A DNA stretch of 64,000 nt from Paramyrothecium sp. XJ0827 (Eukaryota > Ascomycota > Sordariomycetes > Hypocreales > Stachybotryaceae). Made by a program: the position numbers and the translations under genes. Location: positions 3,162,001 through 3,226,000 of the forward strand of contig JAJFPB010000002.1 in the NCBI GenBank assembly GCA_020881915.1. Reading direction: 5' to 3'. Shown here piece after piece: positions 34,729-46,012 of the stretch. Under the pieces are notes generated by a model. That model saw nothing but the letters and a program-made list of their open reading frames with translations, made no database searches and was not told the origin of the DNA. Numbering within the stretch: position 1 is the stretch's first letter; the number at the start of each line of letters is the position of its first letter.

Positions 34729-37378
34729 GGCTCGGGGAATTGGAGAGGTCGCTTTCGAGAATAACACGACGAAGTGTGTAAGTCGCCAGGCAGCGCGATG
34801 CCACAAGAGCAGGAATCAGGGCTCAGAGCAAGAACGTGAGAGGAAAAACTTCAAAGTCCCAAAAAGCCAGTCCGATAAGCTGGCGAGGACGGGATGGCGA
34901 GATAGATAAGCCTGCTACATGAAGCACAAACGAGCGAAAACGGCGACGAGGTTTCACAAAATCCTGGAAGATCTAGAAGCTTTATAAAAGTCTTGCGCCA
35001 GCCAGCAAGTCGCAGGAACCCATGAGGCACGCGCACGTAAAAATTCGGTTGGTTTTAGTCATAGTACGACACTGTCGAGGCCGTTAAGGGAATGGTTGTT
35101 GAATGAGGTTTGATAAGTGGAGCCGAAAGATGCCGAGATCAACAGGGACACGGCGGCGGGAAGCCAGCCAACGGTATTCGACGGGTGACAGAGGAGGAGG
35201 AGGAGGAAGAATAATAATAATAATAAATGTATTCATGCCTTTCAAGTTTTCTGGTAGACCACCGGCGGCTGCGGTGAGTGAGAGTTGTAAACCCTCCTCA
35301 GTCATACAAGTCCCGGCTCTTGCGCAGCATGACCTGACCCGACCGCTGCATCTGAAAATGGGCAGCGACAGTGTAAGTCCGGAATCTCAGCGAGCAACGA
35401 GTGGGCGGCGAAGAGTCTCCGTTATCGGGCCCGCTGATTTCGGAAGGGTAATGGAAATAGAACCCCCGGACACTGGAAACGCACCAACGAATCTGGGCGC
35501 GCACGCCTTTTCTTTTACGGGATCGCCTACGGGGCCTAGCCTGTGGCCCATTTTGAAAGGCAAGGGGCAGACGAAAGAGAAGAACCAAAAACAAAATAAA
35601 AACGGGGGAAGAATGAATACTGGAAGGCCAAGGAATTTAGTGGTTACCACTGCGCAGCACTGGCGGCAAGACGGTTACATGTGCTCTCAGTTTGCTTGCG
35701 GCTTGCTCGAACCATGGCTGCGGGTAAGCCAATGAGACAGGGACCCAAATGCCGCGAGACATGCAGGTAGGCCTGGGCCAGGTTTGACATGCACGCTGAC
35801 GAGGGATGCGCACGGGATTCGCAGACTTGCATCACGTGTATGGCACCTGAATAAACGTGCATCAGCTGCAGTTGAAGAGCTCGTAAAGTGTGGCTCTTAG
35901 AGTGTACTCGTTGAGCATCTCAGACCATGAGATTTGCCGAATGGAAGGATACAGAGGCGACCATGATCAATTGCTCTATAATAGCAGTCCATTTGAGTAC
36001 TAGAATGATGAAAGGCTACATCGTGTTTTCCTGTACTGGTAACAGATCGAGCTTCAGATCTCGAATAACCCATGCTGGTTTTTACAATCTGACTAAGAGC
36101 CTAAAGTAAAGCCCATTAATATCTGACTACGGTACTAATTCCAAGAAAACTATACGAATAGCTATTTATCTGATCTAATTTCACTAATGTTTCTTACTAC
36201 GGCAGTTAGATATACATAAATCTGGCAATTTCATGCGCTCCGTGGAGTCCGGTTGTGCCTCCCTCGCACTCCAAAAAATGTAATGGAAGGGTTTCCAGAA
36301 AAAGATTGTTCGGTCAAATACGTCACCAGGAATTAATATGGGTACCTGATGCTCTGAAAAACCAGGGTGCGGCACGATAGCATCACTGGACCCCCCTCCA
36401 TTCCGATGGGCAGTCCATCGTCAGATTGTCAACGAATCGATGACTTCCCGATATGGGTACGTGGGGGAACACACGAGCCCAGCCATGCCCGGCCCGCCGC
36501 ATCGGCTTGGTCGCCTCCTGGTTGTTCATTACGTCCACGGAATGGAATGAAGCTCAACCCGGGTAACGTGTACCGCCCACTCCTGCTCGACACATGCAAT
36601 TGTAGGACTCTGGCGCGCTGAAATGGGCGACTATCGCATTGCCTGCGTCATGTCAAACATGCCATTGTTGATTCGCTCGATTTCGGGATGGACAAATTCT
36701 GCCGCTAGCATCTGCCGTCACAGCTCAAAGGAGCCATTCACCGCCTGACTGTTCGAGAGCCCGTGGATGGCCAGTCCTGCGCTCCTGCCCCACAGCCCCA
36801 GCTAACTTACTCTGTACCTTGCCAAGGTACCTTGCCTTACCTACCTCCAGAGGAAGTCCCCCAAGGTAGTACATTAGTCCCCTAGTCCCCATTCCGCGGG
36901 CCTAACTGCATTCAAACTTGGCTGCTGCTTTTTCCAACATCATCCAAAAGCCCAGCTAACCACAATCTTTCGGGCCTCGAGTCCCTCCTCTGCTCTTCAA
37001 CGGTGCATCCCCTTGCGGCACGACACAGACGACGGGCGCCGAGAATATCCAGAGAAAACTACGGTTTCTCTTCAGTTAATCTGGTGAAGCATTTAACTCT
37101 AGTTTCCTACAGAGTTTCTTGACTTTTCTTTCATCGTTCTTTTCTTTCATACTTGCGACATACCACAAACCCGCGCCAACCAACCTCGATTCGAAGATTG
37201 AGCGAGCGGGTGCCAATGCGAGCGCGATTCGACCTCGCCATCGCCGCTACCAACACCTGACCCGCACCACCACCGCCTACGCATCTTGACTGACCAACTC
37301 AATCGGCGACCTTGTGCACCTAGCGATTCCCTCTCGTCTCCCGCGGTCCCGCGCTGCCGCCCATCCCAAGCCCGCCAG
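34729..37378. other. 2.65-kb divergent intergenic region
   Basis: Between asparaginase and BUR1 starts. No gene supported. It contains (GAG)n followed by (AAT)n at about 35191-35227, an AT-rich part at 35920-36350, an inverted repeat GTACCTTGCCAAGGTAC at 36814-36830 inside a TACCTTGCC-rich patch, and the BUR1 leader (about 36950-37378). Confidence 0.5.
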
Positions 37379-39380
37379 ATGGACCGAGTCCTCGAGCGGA
37401 CCCCGGACGGCACTTCGCCGCGCACCTTCGCCCTGAACCACCTTCGTCCCAGATCCAGCTTCCAAGGCTGCTCGCGCATCGCCGACTATGAGTTGCTTGG
37501 CAAGCTCGGCGAGGGCACGTTCGGGTACGACCGCCCCAGCATCATCTCCGTTGTCGTTGCCGTTTGCTTCTTTCCACCTTGTCGTGTTCAGTTGCCGTCC
37601 CGCGCGAACGAGTCCCACGTCGAACCAGGCTGACGATTGATCCGATATGCAGTGAGGTTCACCGCGCCCGTTCGCGAAAGACCGGCGCCTCCGTCGCGTT
37701 GAAGAAGATCATCATGCACCATGAAAAAGATGGCGTACGTATCTCCTTGTGTGGCTACGAGAACAGGGCCTGATTGAATCGATTAGTTTCCGATTACGGC
37801 ATTGAGAGAGATCAAGCTTCTCAAACTGCTATCGCATCGAAATATCCTACGGCTGGAAGACATGGCTGTCGAGCACCCAACTCGTCCAAGTACGTGAAAC
37901 CGAGTCTCTTACAGAACTCTCCCATTGGACACGTCCGCCACCTTGTACTGCATACAATCTAACAGTTTGTCAACAGCCGATAAACGCAAGAAACCCATCA
38001 TGTACATGGTGACACCCTACATGGACCACGATCTGTCTGGCCTTCTCGATAACCCATCGGTGACCTTTACTCCACCTCAAATCAAGTGCTACATGCTACA
38101 ACTACTGCAGGGCCTGCGCTACCTGCACGAGAATCACATCCTTCACCGTGATATGAAAGCCGCCAACCTCCTCATCAACAACCAAGGAATTCTTCAGATT
38201 GCCGACTTCGGTCTGGCTAGGCATTATGACGGTGTTGTACCACAACCCGGCAAACCCATGGGCGACGGCCGACGTGACTACACGGGCCTGGTTGTGACGC
38301 GATGGTACCGGCCCCCAGAGTTGTTGTTGCAGCTGAGACAATACACCACCGCTATTGACGTTTGGGGTGTTGGGTAAGAATCTATCCCGGAAGCCAAAAG
38401 CTCACTTCGACTAATCAGGGGCAGCTGCGTTTTTGGCGAAATGCTCGTTGGAAAGCCCATCCTCGCTGGTGAAAGTGATACACATCAACTTGAAATTATA
38501 TGGGATCTCATGGGCTCTCCCACAGACGATACAATGCCAGGCTGGAAATCTCTTCCCGGTGGTGAACATCTCTCGCCACGTGTTCGAACTGGCAACCTGC
38601 AAAATCGTTTTCGAGAGTAAGCGCCTGCACCGCCATTCGCTATGCACATTAAACTAATTATATTGCATCAGATTCGGGACAGGAGCAGTGCAGCTGCTGA
38701 AAGAACTGCTCAGGCTAGATTGGAGGACTCGGATAAACGCCGTTGATGCTTTGGAGCATCCCTTCTTTAAGATGGAGCCGTTACCGTTGGAGCCACATCA
38801 AATCCCAACATACGAAGACAGCCATGAACTGGATCGTCGAAAGTTTCACGATCGTAAAGCCGCTCTGCCGCCAGCTCCAAAAGGCGGGACAGTCGGAGTT
38901 GGACCCGATGCCAATGGAGCGACAGCTGGATTCAATAGCGGTGATGGATACAGCGGCCGGAATGGCGTTAACGGAGGAAGATTCCGTGGCGGACCAGACG
39001 AGCGCCGGCCAGCCTGGCAGCGAGAGCGAGGGCCCCCTGGGCGGCCACCGCCTCCACCGTCGGATGAGCCTGACTACAGAGATCGCGATCGAGCACCCCC
39101 TCGAAGCCGGGGCGGCCCGCCAGGGGGTAGAGGGCCAGGAGGTCCTGACGTGGATACATATATACCCGCTTATAGACAGGATGACGGCGCACGCCGTAGG
39201 GATGACCGACCACGAGATGACCGACCACGAGATGACAGGCCTAGAGATGATAGGCGCCGACGCAACAGCAGGGACGACCGGCGGTACGACCGCGATCGTC
39301 GGACAAGAAGCCGCAGTCGGTCCCCTGTGCATGACCGGGCGCGAGACCGACCAGGTGAGCGAGACGGATACCGACGATAA
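37379..39380 (+). CDS. BUR1: BUR1-type cyclin-dependent kinase (CDK9 relative)
   Basis: Kinase of the BUR complex that phosphorylates the RNA polymerase II tail and elongation factors. Six exons (37379-37524, 37653-37734, 37787-37889, 37977-38373, 38425-38616, 38672-39380) give 542 residues with in-phase GT-AG introns. Kinase motifs: glycine loop [36 protein letters not shown] (PITALRE-like helix), [16 protein letters not shown], and [24 protein letters not shown] and the KRK-rich insert before it point to BUR1/SGV1 rather than CTK1. The C-terminal 170 residues are low-complexity, rich in Arg, Asp, Gly, Pro, with DDRPR repeats and RSRSRSP, as in fungal BUR1. The start ATG at 37379 begins [11 protein letters not shown]. 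Confidence 0.93.
39202..39246 (+). repeat. 15-bp coding minisatellite in BUR1
   Basis: Two exact copies of ATGACCGACCACGAG and a third diverged copy, reading in the BUR1 frame as DDRPR units in the Arg-rich tail. Confidence 0.75.
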
Positions 39381-39624
39381 TGAAGTGGATATGCGGAAGA
39401 AACGGTACCGCCAAGAGGGGAAGGCGTTAATCGGCTTTGACAAAATATATACCCTATGGCTGCCAGGGTATGGACGGCGTTGTTTGTGCGAGATGGAGGG
39501 AAATCCTCACTCGTGGATGATTATCTTGTGTCAGTATAGCGAAGCACCAGGGAAACAGCATACTAGATAGGCAGGAAGGGTTCACAGCGCGTGTATCAAT
39601 AGGTCCATAGACGTGGAAGTGAAT

Positions 39625-40290
39625 TCAAAAGGCTGCATCTGAATCGTTATCGTCCTCCTCTTCATGTATGGTTTGCGACAAAAGCCCGGAGGCGGGTCGT
39701 CTTCTTGATGGAGAGCGCTCGAGCCATTGCCACTCAGCCTCATTAGATGAGGACTCGTCTTGTATGGAAGCCACATCGAGGGAATCGTCGCCCTTGAAGT
39801 CTTCCAGCTCCTTTAGGGGTTCATGATGCATACCCAGCTGTGATGTGATGAAAGTTGAGAAGATGCCCAAGATGATACCAGCTATTATGCCTATGACTGC
39901 CGCCGTCCCGAACTTGAAGGAAATCAGTCATGTTCGTGGATAGGAACCCATGGGAGGAACTTATGCTTACGAGGGTGTAGAGTGGCTAAGTTTGTCGCGT
40001 TAGCGATAGATGATGGGCTTCAAGGAGAGTGTGGGTAGGCTTACTTCGAAACTGATAATGTAGTCTACAATCGACCTAACACCAGAACCAATGTACGAAA
40101 AGACGTAAAGAGCTGGTGACAGGACAACCAGAAGGGCTCTCCCCACGAAGGCTACGGGCAGCAGTAGGAGCCTGAACGGAAATACGAGTATTCGACCCAG
40201 CCAGAACAGACACCATGACCAGGGGATGCTGCGGATGCCGTGGAAGATGAGCGCGAGCGTGTCGGTGATGACGGCGTTTGCCTCTGCCAT
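39625..40290 (-). CDS. Small membrane protein of unknown function
   Basis: Three minus-strand exons (40290-40045, a 15-nt micro-exon 39985-39971, and 39912-39625) give 182 residues, all joins in phase 0 with GTAAGC donors. The first exon encodes hydrophobic segments (for example LVFPFRLLLLPVAFVGRALL), the micro-exon encodes PLYTL, and the third exon continues with FGTAAVIGIIAGIILGIFST, a strong transmembrane helix. The remaining tail is hydrophilic and acidic (HEEEDDNDSD). I recall similar short proteins in other Pezizomycotina but no assigned function. It converges on BUR1 (244 bp apart) and diverges from the SNF1 beta gene. Confidence 0.78.
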
Positions 40291-41338
40291 TGCGGAGGGG
40301 CGACGAGACCGGCCGGGTTGATATAAGTGATTACAGAAGAATTGAAAGCAAGATGCTCTATGAGAGTGTCCTGGACATGGTGGAAGAGAGCGAGTGAAAG
40401 GAGAGTGACGAAACTCGACAATGGAGAGGGAATGTTGTTGACCTTTGTACAACGATAGGTGACGTGCACTGGGTTCCGTAGAGCAGGTAAAGCTACCTAC
40501 GAGTACTACTATAAGCTAAGGTACAGTGCACTAGTTTTGGTCGACTTGGGGGAGAGGTACCTCGACCCACTGAGAACTCCGGAGTGCTATGCGGAGCGGG
40601 AGGGCACCGATGTACAGGCCGCGATGCAGTACCGAGATTACCTTAAATTCGACCTCGCATAGCAGACAAGGTAAGGTAAGGTAGCTCCAACCTTCCCGTA
40701 ACCAGGGAGGGACAGACATAGCAGCCAGCGCACAGGCCAATGCCAACACCCGGCAGCAGCAGCAGCCCAAGCTTCTCCCGTCCAGAGCCATCACTCCGAC
40801 TGCCCCTCTTCCCTCTCGATCCGGAAAACCCACCTGAATCCTCCCTCCCCTCCAACCGCGAACCTGCAGATCGATCCAGGCCATCCCAGTCGTCCAAAAG
40901 AAGCACGAGGGGACCCCGACTCATTTCCTGCACCCAGAGATTTGACCGGCCCAACCCATCGTTTGTTTCCAGCCCACTGGCTGCGGTCTCGTCGTCCCAT
41001 TGTAGAGGGCATCACCCCGTTACGGCCCCCCTCTGGTTCATCGCTCGCGCGGCGCTGGCTGCGTGTGCCAATTACTAAAACGGAATTCGAGCTCCTACCT
41101 CCACTTTCCGACGAGCACATCGAGTCGACGTGCATTTGGCCAGATTGTGCCACGACATTGTTGAGCGAACAGTCGGCGTGTTGTCCTTGCGTCCTGGCAC
41201 CATCCATCCACCCATCGATGCCCTCCGCCTAGGTAACGGGCCATCAAGTCTCCGGTCAACGGCATCGCCAGACACCCCTCCTCGGGCACGGCCCACCAAG
41301 CCCAACCCTGCCTTTGACGCAGCACGTCAACCGAAATC
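40291..41338. promoter_or_regulatory. Divergent region, small membrane protein / SNF1 beta subunit
   Basis: Just over 1 kb between start codons. A GGTAA pentamer run lies at about 40670-40683 and other AGGTA/TACCT words at 40485-40560. Open frames on both strands here overlap and lack motifs. The 200 bp before the SNF1 beta ATG are CCA/CAC-rich leader-like sequence. Confidence 0.5.
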
Positions 41339-42899
41339 ATGGGCAACAACCCTTCGTCCACGTCCAAGTCGGGCACGCCCGGCTCGTCCAACTCCACGCC
41401 AACCACACACGGCCCCTCCGCGTCCGCCCCGGGCTCGGCCTCTGGCTCCGTCTCCAGCCACGGGCACGACTCGCCCCGCCATCACCGCCGCGAGCCTCGC
41501 AACATCATCTCCGCCCATGCCACCCACCGCGCTGTCGTGCCTCCCGAGGCCTCGCTTGCCCAAGCCCAGGGCTCCACCGTCGTCAACCGGCCCAAAAGCC
41601 TGCCCACCACCGCCGTCTCCTCCCTAAGCGGCTCGCCTCACAGCAGCAGCGTCGTCTCGTCGCCAGCCAAGACTGCCGCTGACTCTCGCCCTGTCTTCCG
41701 CGATGAGCCCTCCAAGCCCGTTGACGTTCCCGTCGAGTCGTCATCCCTCCGCTCGCACCACTCAGCCCACGCTCAGGTCGACTCGCACCTGGTCTCCAAT
41801 AACAGCATCACCGACATGTACCTGAGAGGACCGCCACGTCTTCCGTTGCCCATCGAGGAGGAAGTTCACACCCCGGGCTCGCCCATCCTAGCGCCCGAAG
41901 AAGGGGATGCTCTGCCGGACATCGAGCTAGGTGATGCTTCTGACGGCGGTATCGGGAGGAAGAGCTCGACGTTGAGTGCGACTACCGTCGATGAGGAAGA
42001 CGCGGAGGAGCTACGGATAGACAAGACACGGCCTGTGGTCCCCACGAAGATCGAGTGGAAGCGCGGCGGCGACAGGGTCTACGTCACGGGTACCATTTTC
42101 CAGTGGAGCAGAAAGCATCGACTACATCCAGTGTAAGGGTTTTTTTCTTTTGGTCTTTTTGGCTGTGTTCTATGGTCTATAAGTCGAAGCTAACATATTC
42201 TACAGAGACGGCAAGCCTGGCTGCTTTGCTGCCACCATACATATCCTCCCGGGCACCCACCATATCCGCTTCCTGGTGGATGGCTTTATGCAAACATCGC
42301 CGGACCTACCCACGACTGTAGATTTCGGAAACAACCTAGTCAACTATATCGAGGTCAGCCCAGACGAGCTGCGCCAACAAAAGCAGGCCCAGGTTACTAC
42401 CAAACCCGAAGGAGATAAGCAGCCTACCCGCTCCGCATCGCAGACCAAGGAGCAGCCCAAGGCCCCTAAAGGAAAGGCTGTGTTGCCTCCAGATAGCTAT
42501 CGCTCCGAAATCCCTCAGTATTTGCTGGACTATGATCAAGCCGAGGATTCGCCCGCCTATCACAATGCTCTTGGCGCCATTGACAAGCTTGCGACGCCGC
42601 CAGCTTTGCCCGGCTTCCTTGCGAAGCCAATTCTCAACGCGGCAGTCTTGATGAAGGACGATAACAGTGTGCTCAACATGCCAAACCACACCGTCCTCAA
42701 CCACTTGGCCACGAGCAGTATCAAGAACAACGTTCTGGCTGTATCAGCAACGACCAGATACAGGAACAAGGTCAGTGAGGTAGCCCCGGGATTGCAGGCC
42801 CTAAAATTCGCTCAACCGCTTGGATCGTTCTAACGTGTGCTCTCTTGATAGTATGTGACGACCATTATCTATAAGCCAAGTTCTGCGGACGAAGGTTGA
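41339..42899 (+). CDS. GAL83: SNF1/AMPK kinase beta subunit
   Basis: Scaffold and targeting subunit of the SNF1 (AMP-activated) kinase for glucose derepression and energy stress. Three exons (41339-42132, 42206-42770, 42852-42899) give 468 residues. The MGNNPSS start is a textbook N-myristoylation signal. A long Ser/Thr/Pro-rich region follows, then the CBM48 glycogen-binding domain (KIEWKRGGDRVYVTGTIFQW to FLVDGFMQTSPDLPTTVDFG, split by intron 1) and the C-terminal ASC domain (IPQYLLDYDQAE, LNHLATSSIKNNVLAVSATT, ending YVTTIIYKPSSADEG). Filamentous fungi usually have one beta gene equivalent to yeast SIP1/SIP2/GAL83, so the symbol is by family. It converges on KAE1 with 235 bp between stops. 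Confidence 0.92.
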
Positions 42900-43134
42900 G
42901 CTTGGGATAATGACATGTGATATGACTTTTTTGTTGATAAGATGGACATGACTGCTCGCCGTATCTTGTACGGGCAAGTTGCATATGCTGGGTGGTGGTC
43001 GATCTGATCGACTTTGTTTTTGGTATCTACTCGCCTTATGAAGCTTCGTAGCGTGTAGATAGGCGTGTCCAAGGAGGAGCATAAGCCTCGGATTGAGAAT
43101 TGTGGACAAAGGTGGTCATTCAATCAAGCCGCTC

Positions 43135-44181
43135 TCAGTCTCTCCACTTGACAAAAACCTCGTCCGTCCTAAACCGCTGCGTGCAAATTGTCTCTTCGAG
43201 GGGGGTCCGGAAGCCAGTCTCGTACGCAAGTAGTCCAGCGTGAGCAATCATGATACCGTTGTCGATGCAGAATCTCTCATCGGTGGCAAAGACGCTACCG
43301 CCGCGCTCTTTGGCCATCTCGCCCATCATTTCCTGCAAGCGCTCGTTGCAGCCGACGCCTCCGACGACGAGGACCTGGTTGCTTCCAACGTGGGCCATGG
43401 CGCGCTCGGTGATTTCGACAAGCATTGCAAACACCGTCTCCTGCAGGCTGAAACAGAGATCCTCGGGGCCGAAGTCGGCAGTGCCGGCCTTGATCTGCGC
43501 AGCGAGGGTGTCGGCGGCGGCGAGGATGCCGGAGAAAGAGCAGTCCATGCCCTTGACGGCGTAGGGGAGGTCGACGAGGCGAGAGCCGCCTTTCTTGGCG
43601 AGCTGCTCGATGTTGTAGCCGGGGGCCGGGTCGTTGCTAATCTCGAGGGTGCGGGCGAAGCGGTCGAGGCAGTTGCCGACGGCAATGTCGAGCGTCTCGC
43701 CGAAGATGCGGTAGCGCTGCTCGGCGTAGGCGATGACCTGGGAGTTGCCGCCGCTGACGTAGAGGACGACGGGGTTCTCGGCGCCGGTGATCTGGCGGCC
43801 CATCTCGATGTGGCCGACGCAGTGGTTGACGCCGACGAGGGGCTTCCCCCAGAGCAGGGCGAGGGCGCGGGCGCCGACGGCGACGGAGGTGAGCGGGGCG
43901 CCCATGCCGGGCCCCTGGGTGAAGCAGACGCAGTCGACGTCGCGCGGGAGGACGCCGGCGGCGGCGAGGGCGCGGCGGGCGAGGGCGACGAAGTGCGCGC
44001 GGTGGTGGGCGGCCGTGTCCTTGGGCAGGAAGCCGGTGCCGGGCGGGGAGACGAAGGTGTGGCGCAGGTTGGCGAGGACGGAGGTGCCGGTGGCGGCGCA
44101 GTGCTTGATGATGCCGATGCCGAGCTTGTTGGCGGAGCCCTCGCAGCCGATGGCGATGTAGGACTGCTTGTTGGAGCCCAT
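43135..44181 (-). CDS. KAE1: KEOPS subunit Kae1 (tRNA threonylcarbamoyladenosine synthase)
   Basis: Catalytic subunit of the KEOPS complex, which adds the threonylcarbamoyl group to A37 of ANN-decoding tRNAs. Single exon, 348 residues, the normal length for the cytosolic Kae1/OSGEP form and without a mitochondrial leader as Qri7 would have. Family motifs: [20 protein letters not shown] metal site ([11 protein letters not shown]), [77 protein letters not shown] and the final [11 protein letters not shown] (CCA)n run abuts the start codon. The typical DEGTPS-like ASXH motif of mammals is replaced by GSAN-type residues as in other fungi. Confidence 0.95.
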   Translation of the reverse strand: MGSNKQSYIAIGCEGSANKLGIGIIKHCAATGTSVLANLRHTFVSPPGTGFLPKDTAAHHRAHFVALARRALAAAGVLPRDVDCVCFTQGPGMGAPLTSVAVGARALALLWGKPLVGVNHCVGHIEMGRQITGAENPVVLYVSGGNSQVIAYAEQRYRIFGETLDIAVGNCLDRFARTLEISNDPAPGYNIEQLAKKGGSRLVDLPYAVKGMDCSFSGILAAADTLAAQIKAGTADFGPEDLCFSLQETVFAMLVEITERAMAHVGSNQVLVVGGVGCNERLQEMMGEMAKERGGSVFATDERFCIDNGIMIAHAGLLAYETGFRTPLEETICTQRFRTDEVFVKWRD

Positions 44182-44262
44182 GGTGGTGGTGGTGGTGGTG
44201 GTGCTTCGGGGAGGGAGGAGGGTGGGTTGGGGGTTTGGCGTTCTCTCTCTCTCTCTCTCTTC
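44182..44262. repeat. (GGT)n and (TC)n microsatellites in the KAE1 leader
   Basis: A GGT trinucleotide run at 44182-44203 touches the KAE1 start codon (CCA repeats on the coding strand), and a (TC)n run at about 44241-44262 lies 60 bp upstream. Confidence 0.85.
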
Positions 44263-46012
44263 CGTCCGGCGTTTCTCCCAAGACTTGAAGAGCCTACGCT
44301 GGTGTTTCCCCTCTGCGCAGATGGAGGATGAGGACCGGTGCGGAAATTGGTGACCTTAGGGGGTTGTTGTTTTTTTTGGCGGGGGAGGGGTTGCGGACAA
44401 GAGATGTCGTCAAAATATTGTCGGGATGTGAGTGGATACACTGGGACAGAGCATGTGCCTGTGCTTGCTTAAAGAGGTATCTTTTGGAGAACAGGACGAT
44501 ATCGAAATTTGTACAACAGCGTGAATTACTGGGGAACGTTCGTTTATTCCAAGCGAAATGCGTACAATGGAGATCACACCCTATCAATGACACCAAGCAC
44601 TCAACCCTACCCACGAAGACGAGGTGAAAGCAAACGTCCCAGCACAGCACGGCAGCTTTCTGGAGGGGCATTTGTCGCTCTCGCACCAGATCCGAACCCC
44701 CCAGCCCATGCCGTTTACCTTACCTTTTGTAGACAGGGATCCAGGGCCAGCTGTGTCATCAGACGAAAAGGCATCCCTCCAAACCCCAACCCCCCCACCA
44801 GGAAACTCCTTCAGCTCGTGGCATTGGGGAAGGGGGGGGCCGGCCGCCTGGGCTTAGGTAAGGGTCCTGCTCTGGCAAATGGCAAGTTGAGCGTCTTCAA
44901 TTTAGGTCCCAGGGACCTGCTTTTGGCTTTCCAGGTCAAGCTCACATCGGGATTTCCGCACACACGCAAAGCCCTCCCGCCCGCTCCCCGGTCTGCCGGC
45001 CGCCTTACTTGGGGGGGTTTTTTTTGGCGCCCACACCAATTGCTAAAGCCCGCTAGAACGGCCTGCCTTACAAGGTACGGGTGCGGTACGGTACGGGAAT
45101 GGGTGCTGCTGGGGTTTGAAATCTCCCCTCCGACCTTTACCTCAGACCTTCACCACCTCAGTGTGCCACGTTCGCCCCCCCCTCACCTTGCTGTGAAGAT
45201 TCCTCTTCTCTTCTTCATCGGATTGCCTTTTTGTTCAGACACCTCGTCTGGCGATTCCTCGGGGAAAATGGGTGCCGGTCATTCTCTCCCTTTGCTTTCG
45301 TCCCTCGGGCGTCGCCGCTCCGGCGCCGAACGTCCAACGTCAGCCTCGCCAGAGCTTCTGTCTCTACTGATTCGAGAGCTGACACCATGACCGCACCCTG
45401 TCTCAAGCCGCCCCGAACAGCCGCCAGAGCATCTTTTCGCAATGTTCGTTAAGCATGAGACCGTCAATGCCGACTCTTCTGGCCTGCCCGACTCTTCTCC
45501 GCGCACAAAGTTCATACTTTGCTCGCCGGTGGATCTTCGCCCGCTTCTTGGGTGGTTACATCTGGCCCCGCCCCAACTTCGCACGTCTCAACCTCCGTCA
45601 GAACCTGGAATCACAGCATCAGACGATTGGTTCCTCGCGCTTTCGACTCGCTGTTCAGGCACGGACGCTTCATGGATACCTTGGATGGAGAGGTTTTACT
45701 ATGTTTTATTGTCCTCAACCTGAAGCAGGCCGAGTTTTCTAAAGATTTAATCGCCGGCTCCCCCATGGCCGCTCTTTCGCAAGCTTCGCCCGCCGTTCCC
45801 GACCAGACTCCCAACTCCGCGCAATGCCTGGCCCGCTGCTATATATTATACATCGAAGGCTCATCTTTACAGCGTTCCATGGCCTTTCTGTCCATCGTCG
45901 CCGACATCCGCCGCTGCCGCAACCTTTCGATCAACGAGAAACAAAGAAAATTGGGTATATACACTCGTCGTCGATCAACATCATACACTATGCGGCTCGG
46001 AAGAGAACTGCT
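44263..46012. other. Intergenic region KAE1 / EPL1
   Basis: Upstream of KAE1 and downstream of EPL1. A long open frame at 44509-45390 (plus) exists but crosses poly-G and poly-T runs (for example 45009-45023) and has no motif. GGTAC/GGTACGG words occur at 45073-45101. The stretch 45130-45960 is CT-rich with several short frames; I cannot support a gene. Confidence 0.45.

Noticed and set aside
43240..44331. 363-codon plus-strand frame opposite KAE1
   Set aside because: Antisense shadow; composed mostly of Gly, Ala, Asp, Glu, Val from complementing a GC-rich gene.
44509..45390. Long open frame of 293 codons between KAE1 and EPL1
   Set aside because: It crosses poly-G and poly-T runs, has skewed Pro/Gly/Arg content, no motif, and no splice or start context. 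Most likely a compositional artefact.
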